A stretch of DNA of 64,000 nt from Bacterioplanoides sp. SCSIO 12839 (GTDB lineage: Bacteria; Pseudomonadota; Gammaproteobacteria; Pseudomonadales; Oceanobacteraceae): assembly GCF_024397975.1 (NCBI RefSeq), contig NZ_CP073745.1, forward strand, positions 2,134,501-2,198,500, written 5' to 3'. Positions 59,719 to 64,000 of the stretch are shown piece by piece; position 1 is the stretch's first letter, and each line of letters opens with the position of its first letter. The translations under genes and the position numbers were made by a program. The notes beneath the pieces are model-generated. The model was not told the origin of the DNA, made no database searches, and worked only from the letters and a program-made list of their open reading frames with translations.

Positions 59719-62700
59719 TCAGGTCTTGGCAATTTCAGCCCATCGTTTTTGTAACCGCTTAAGCGAAACCGGTTCTTTAGTGCCCAGCGGCTGAGCAAAC
59801 AGCGATACCCGCCACTCCTCCAGCAACCAGCCAAATTCTTCCAGTTCATCGCTAATGCGCGGAGACAACTTATTGAGGACATCCGTGTAATTTTTGTACA
59901 AACTTTCGAACTCAATCATTGACTGTCGATCGCGTGGTAAATTCCCCTGCAATTTATCCAGTCGATAATCCATGGCCTTGAGATAACGACTAAAACTTTG
60001 CAATCTCTGCCACGGCGTTTGCTGCATAAAGCCTTTGCTCAGCAAGCGTTCCAGATGCGCCTTCACATCCGAATACGCCATGGCCTTATCCAGGCTTACG
60101 GCTCCGCCCATGGTTTTCAGAATTTTATGACGCAATGTGATCCATTCAATAAACTGGGTTAACAGCTTGGTGCCGTGTTCAAACAGCTCCGAGCGTCGAT
60201 CTAAGCGCTGTTTAAACTCCTGTTCCAGATAAGGCAGCGGCTCATCTGATGGTACAAACACCTGAATAAAAGCCGCTTGAATCAGGTCTGCGGTGATCTC
60301 TGCTTCACTGCCAAGACCTTTGCAATACAGCCATTTTCCTTTCATGGTTTGCTGTATATGCGATTTCAGCGTCCGCTCCTGATCCGGTAACTGACGACGA
60401 ACCAGCTGACACACACCTAAACGATGCTGGCGTGCGGCCTCAAACTCATCCGCTTCCACGGTGAGCTGAATATCGGTTTTTTCTGACTTCTCTTTGGCGG
60501 GCTTTAAACAAGGGAAAGCGCGCACTGGCAAGCCATTCACTTCGGTTTGTGTGGTTTGTGGCAAATCACCAAAGTCCCAGCCATTGATCTGATCGCGCTG
60601 GAAGCCGGAATGACTCAGATCCTGAATCTGGGCTTGTGAAGCATCAGCGTACTGTTCTTTTAAAGCGGCCAGGTCACGCCCCTGAGCAATCAGCTTGCGA
60701 TCAGCCATCACCCGGATATTCATGCGCAGATGATCGGGCAATTCGGTTGCCGTCAGCTGCTCGCTATCAATCTGCTCCGGGCGTAAATCCTTGTTTAAAT
60801 AATTCAGCAACTGAGCAATCAGACCACCACCGGAAGGGCTATGTTGCGCCAGAAAAGTCTGAGCGGTATTCGGCACCGGCACAAAACGCTTACGAATCGT
60901 CTTGGGTAAACCTTTAATCAGAGCCACAACTTTGTCTTCGATAAAGCCCGGTACCAGCCATTCGGTTTGTGCTTCCGGCACCTGCTGCAACATGGCCACC
61001 GGCACACTCAGCGACACCCCGTCATCGGAAGTTCCTGGTGCAAAGCTATAACTCAAGGGGAATGCCATGCCCTGCCAGTCCAGCTCGGTTGGATAATCAC
61101 TGGCACCAACGCCCGCCGCTTCCGGGCTGAGCAAAAAGTCGCGGGTAAAATATAACGCCTGCTTTTCAGCCTCTTTTGCCTTAGAGAACCAACGCTCCAG
61201 GTGCTTAGTGGTGACGATATGATCCGGCAGCGCTTTGTTATAAAACTCCGCCAGATAGGCATCATCAATCACCAGGTCACGGCGACGAGATTTCTCTTCG
61301 TATTCGGTGACTTCAGCCAGCAGTTGCAGATTCTTCTGGTAGAATTCGGCTTTGGTGCGGATCTTCTGTTCCACCAAGGCTTCCTGAATCAGAATCTCAC
61401 GGGCGGCTTCTGGGTGAGTATTGGCGTAGTTCACCCGCTTTTTCGGGTTCACAATCAGGCCATATAAGGTGCTTTGTTCAAACGCCACCACTTGCCCACG
61501 CTGGCTTTGCCAGTGCGGTTCAAAATACTGATATTTCAGCAGCGGCTTACCAATTTCTTCAATCCATTGCGGCTCAATTTTGGCGACGGTGCGGGCATAC
61601 AGCTTCGAGGTTTCCACCAGCTCGGCGGTCATCATCCATTTAGGCTTTTTCTTATATTGACCTGACGCCGGGAAGATCCAGAGTTTGCGGTTACGGGCAC
61701 CCAAATACTCCCCTGGGTTTGATTGAGAGCCTTCAGACTTGAAGCCGATCTGGCTTAACATGCCGGACAACAGCGACTTATGCAGCGATTCGTAACTGGC
61801 CGCTTGCTCTTTTTCTTCCAGCCCCAGGTCCTTACATAAGATATGCAACTGACGATGGGTATCACGCCACTCGCGCATTCGCATGTAGTTAAGGAAATAT
61901 TTCGCACACCACTTACGCAGCTGATTTTGTGATAACTCCTGACGCTGTTCTTCAAAGCCATTCCACAGGTTTAACAGGCTGACAAAGTCGGAGTCTTCGT
62001 CTTTCCAGATTCGGTGTTTTTCATCCGACTGCTGCTGTTTTTCCGGTGGTCGTTCGCGCGGGTCTTGTACCGTTAGCGCCGCGGCAATGATCAACACTTC
62101 TTTTAATGCCTGCTGCTTTTGTGCCTCCAGCATCATCCGGGCAATGCGTGGATCAACCGGCAAGCGAGCCATCTGACGGCCCAATTCGGTCAGATTTTGG
62201 CAACTATCAACGGCTTCCAGCTCCTGTAGCAAGGTAAAGCCATCTTTAACAAAGCGTTCGTCCGGGGCATCAACAAACGGGAAGTCCTGTAACTTGCCCA
62301 ATTTCAGATGCAGCATTTGCAGCACAACGGCCGCCAGGTTAGTCCGACGAATTTCCGGATCGGTAAATTCATCCCGTCCTAAAAAGTCAGACTCTTCGTA
62401 CAGACGAATACACACACCCGGAGCAACCCGGCCACAACGTCCAGCACGCTGATTAGCACTGGCCTGAGAAATGGCTTCAATCGGTAAACGCTGCACTTTG
62501 CTGCGATAACTGTAACGACTGATACGGGCGATACCGGAGTCAACGACATAACGAATCCCCGGCACCGTTAACGAGGTTTCCGCCACGTTGGTTGACAGCA
62601 CCACTCGGCGACCGCCTTGGGGCTTAAAGATCTTCTGTTGGTCGCCCGCACTTAAGCGCGCATAGAGCGGCAGAATGTCAGTAGCGGGTAACTGCGCTCG

Positions 62701-63711
62701 GCGCAAGAATTCCGCGCATTCCCGAATTTCGCGCTCTCCTGGTAAAAACACCAGTACGTCGCCATGCTGACCCTTGGCTTTGTCTTCACCGCGTAATTCC
62801 GCCAGCGCATCGGCAATGCCTTCAAATAAAGAACGATCTTCACCCTCTTCGTCTTCCCGAACAAGAGGACGATAACGGGTTTCTACCGGATAGGTTCGGC
62901 CTGATACCTCAATGACCGGCGCAGGCTTGCCATTAGCATCAGCGAAGTGTTTCGAGAAACGCTCAACATCAATGGTGGCTGAGGTAATAATGACCTTTAA
63001 GTCTGGGCGCTTGGGCAACAACTGTTTTAAATAGCCCATCAGAAAATCAATATTCAGGCTGCGCTCATGGGCTTCGTCTATGATAATGACGTCGTATTCA
63101 TTCAGAAACTTATCGTGCTGAGTCTGGGCCAGCAAAATGCCGTCAGTCATCAGCTTAATACGCGTCTGATCGCTACTCTGATCCGTAAACCGCACCTGAA
63201 AACCCACCTGATTGCCCAACTGACACTGCAGTTCTTCGGCAATGCGCCCTGCCACCGCACGAGCGGCTAAACGACGCGGCTGAGTGTGGGCAATGCGGCC
63301 ATAGACCCCTAACCCGGCTTCCAGGCAGACCTTTGGCAACTGAGTGGTTTTACCGGAACCGGTTTCACCCGCGACCACCACCACCTGATTTTCTTTAACC
63401 GCCTTAAGGATTTCGTCTTTTCGCTCGGAAACCGGCAAATCCGGATAACTGACCGGCAGCGGCTGAGAACGCAGCTTAACCAGCTCCTGACTTTTCTGAA
63501 TACGAATCAGCAGCTTCTCCAGCACCTTATCAAAGGGTTTGTTCTCTTCCAGCAAGGTTTTGATCTGGCGCACACTGCGACGTAACGGAAACCGATCTTT
63601 GATCAGGCAATGATCAATCGCCTGATATAAGGCTTTAATATCTGCACCACGATTGATATTGGTGTTTGCGGAAGAATCGGTCTGATGATCGGACAAAACA
63701 GGTGTACTCAA
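59719..63711 (-). CDS. hrpA: ATP-dependent RNA helicase HrpA
   Basis: This 1330-residue protein is a DEAH-box helicase of the HrpA type. Motif I is GETGSGKTTQLP, motif II is DEAHERSLNID, motif III is ITSATIDVERFS, and motif VI is QRAGRCGRVAPG. The C-terminal OB-fold and DUF3418 regions are present and the length is normal for the family. HrpA resolves ribosome collisions and processes some mRNAs in E. coli. It begins at the ATG at 63711, with repeat copy D upstream. Confidence 0.96.
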   Translation of the reverse strand: MSTPVLSDHQTDSSANTNINRGADIKALYQAIDHCLIKDRFPLRRSVRQIKTLLEENKPFDKVLEKLLIRIQKSQELVKLRSQPLPVSYPDLPVSERKDEILKAVKENQVVVVAGETGSGKTTQLPKVCLEAGLGVYGRIAHTQPRRLAARAVAGRIAEELQCQLGNQVGFQVRFTDQSSDQTRIKLMTDGILLAQTQHDKFLNEYDVIIIDEAHERSLNIDFLMGYLKQLLPKRPDLKVIITSATIDVERFSKHFADANGKPAPVIEVSGRTYPVETRYRPLVREDEEGEDRSLFEGIADALAELRGEDKAKGQHGDVLVFLPGEREIRECAEFLRRAQLPATDILPLYARLSAGDQQKIFKPQGGRRVVLSTNVAETSLTVPGIRYVVDSGIARISRYSYRSKVQRLPIEAISQASANQRAGRCGRVAPGVCIRLYEESDFLGRDEFTDPEIRRTNLAAVVLQMLHLKLGKLQDFPFVDAPDERFVKDGFTLLQELEAVDSCQNLTELGRQMARLPVDPRIARMMLEAQKQQALKEVLIIAAALTVQDPRERPPEKQQQSDEKHRIWKDEDSDFVSLLNLWNGFEEQRQELSQNQLRKWCAKYFLNYMRMREWRDTHRQLHILCKDLGLEEKEQAASYESLHKSLLSGMLSQIGFKSEGSQSNPGEYLGARNRKLWIFPASGQYKKKPKWMMTAELVETSKLYARTVAKIEPQWIEEIGKPLLKYQYFEPHWQSQRGQVVAFEQSTLYGLIVNPKKRVNYANTHPEAAREILIQEALVEQKIRTKAEFYQKNLQLLAEVTEYEEKSRRRDLVIDDAYLAEFYNKALPDHIVTTKHLERWFSKAKEAEKQALYFTRDFLLSPEAAGVGASDYPTELDWQGMAFPLSYSFAPGTSDDGVSLSVPVAMLQQVPEAQTEWLVPGFIEDKVVALIKGLPKTIRKRFVPVPNTAQTFLAQHSPSGGGLIAQLLNYLNKDLRPEQIDSEQLTATELPDHLRMNIRVMADRKLIAQGRDLAALKEQYADASQAQIQDLSHSGFQRDQINGWDFGDLPQTTQTEVNGLPVRAFPCLKPAKEKSEKTDIQLTVEADEFEAARQHRLGVCQLVRRQLPDQERTLKSHIQQTMKGKWLYCKGLGSEAEITADLIQAAFIQVFVPSDEPLPYLEQEFKQRLDRRSELFEHGTKLLTQFIEWITLRHKILKTMGGAVSLDKAMAYSDVKAHLERLLSKGFMQQTPWQRLQSFSRYLKAMDYRLDKLQGNLPRDRQSMIEFESLYKNYTDVLNKLSPRISDELEEFGWLLEEWRVSLFAQPLGTKEPVSLKRLQKRWAEIAKT

Positions 63712-63717
63712 CTAGAA

Positions 63718-63829
63718 ACTGTTGTTTCAGGGCTATTTTGCGAAACAGCGACAGGATGTCGCGGTAGGATCGAAGGCACAGGGATGTGCCTCCGATCCGG
63801 TGAAAGCAAAATAATGCTGGAATAACAGT
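63718..63829 (+). repeat. Nested GGA-hairpin repeat, copy D
   Basis: Outer stems ACTGTTGTTTCAG/CTGGAATAACAGT and ATTTTGC/GCAAAAT (63735-63741, 63806-63812) enclose GCGACAGGATGTCGC (63748-63762) and GGCACAGGGATGTGCC (63775-63790) on a stem GGATCG/CGATCC. The apical part is identical to copy A while the supporting stems differ, with compensating changes. It lies between fadD and hrpA. Confidence 0.75.
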
Positions 63830-63840
63830 ATTAAAAATCC

Positions 63841-63876
63841 AATAAAAAACGCCCGGCCGGTTTCCCGGGCGGGCGT
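63841..63876 (-). terminator. Terminator after fadD
   Basis: ACGCCCGGCCGG pairs imperfectly with CCGGGCGGGCGT, and the minus strand continues GTTTTTTATT. It lies about 58 bp after the fadD stop codon. Confidence 0.75.
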
Positions 63877-63933
63877 ATTTTAACAGCTTTAACAGAACTT
63901 ATTAGTTCTTAGCACGTTCTTCGTTTGATCGCC

Positions 63934-64000
63934 TTACTTCACTTCGTCACGAAGCTCACGACGCAGGATTTTACCGACGTTGGTTTTTGGCAGCTCATCT
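63934..64000 (-). CDS. fadD: Long-chain acyl-CoA synthetase, 3' end only
   Basis: The last 22 codons read DELPKTNVGKILRRELRDE, then VK and a TAA stop. This is the C-terminal A10-type motif of acyl-CoA synthetases (LPKT-x-x-GKILRRELRDE), where the lysine contacts the adenylate. The remainder lies outside the window. FadD activates fatty acids for beta-oxidation; other AMP-forming acyl-CoA ligases share this tail, so the exact family member is likely but not proven. Confidence 0.75.
   Translation of the reverse strand, partial: DELPKTNVGKILRRELRDEVK

Overview
The window looks like chromosome from a marine, Oceanospirillales-type gammaproteobacterium. The evidence is gene content and order: cysS, glnS, ppiB and lpxH lie together as in Pseudomonas-like genomes, and single-copy housekeeping genes (aspS, glmS, hrpA, fadD) have gammaproteobacterial-type products. 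I cannot name the genus from sequence reading alone. Most genes have moderate base composition; a few accessory blocks are visibly A+T-rich.

Layout. 1-6.5 kb: the 5' part of aspS, then divergent metabolic genes (SDR dehydrogenase, HU-like protein, uracil-DNA glycosylase-like protein, SGNH hydrolase, ferritin-like metal-dependent hydrolase, AraC regulator). 6.5-7 kb: a 263-bp MITE-like element and a nested-hairpin repeat. 7-9.7 kb: glyoxalase II-like hydrolase, HIT protein, FemAB-like acyltransferase. 9.7-16.1 kb: a heavy-metal efflux operon (His-rich periplasmic protein, czcC, czcB, czcA). 16.1-20 kb: an accessory island with a gene remnant, a two-gene ATPase plus PD-(D/E)xK nuclease module that may be anti-phage, two small orphan ORFs and a higBA toxin-antitoxin pair. 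20-25 kb: asparaginase, PhnA-like protein, RIO kinase, vapBC, and two unknown proteins. 25-38 kb: a minus-strand exopolysaccharide cluster (acetyltransferase, three glycosyltransferases, large secreted protein, lipoprotein, Wzz, initiating sugar transferase, Wzy, galE) next to glmS, which supplies glucosamine-6-phosphate. 40-44.8 kb: secreted metallopeptidase-like protein, lipoprotein, LruC protein, a second 263-bp MITE-like element and a small secreted protein. 44.9-56.7 kb: two GGDEF proteins around cysS-glnS-ppiB-lpxH, then mlaA. 56.8-59.4 kb: a complete copper-binding RiPP locus of the Hvf/bufferin type. 59.7-64 kb: hrpA and the 3' end of fadD.

The most interesting items are these. (1) The hvfA-hvfB-hvfC-doxX operon encodes a precursor with five tandem EGKCG doublets made by an almost perfect 51-bp DNA repeat. 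(2) Four intergenic copies of a nested hairpin element share no primary sequence in their stems but keep the same architecture, and their apical loops match the CsrA/RsmA binding consensus. (3) The ATPase-nuclease pair sits in an A+T-rich island. (4) A recurrent TTGCAAAAYGCAA-like motif lies upstream of exopolysaccharide and secreted-protein genes. (5) A decayed second copy of the lpxH 3' end lies 0.9 kb from lpxH, with an unknown gene between the two copies.

Metal handling recurs: RND efflux of divalent metals and a copper-buffering peptide system. Cell-envelope and biofilm functions also dominate (exopolysaccharide, LruC and lipoprotein, two diguanylate cyclase-type proteins, LpxH, MlaA).
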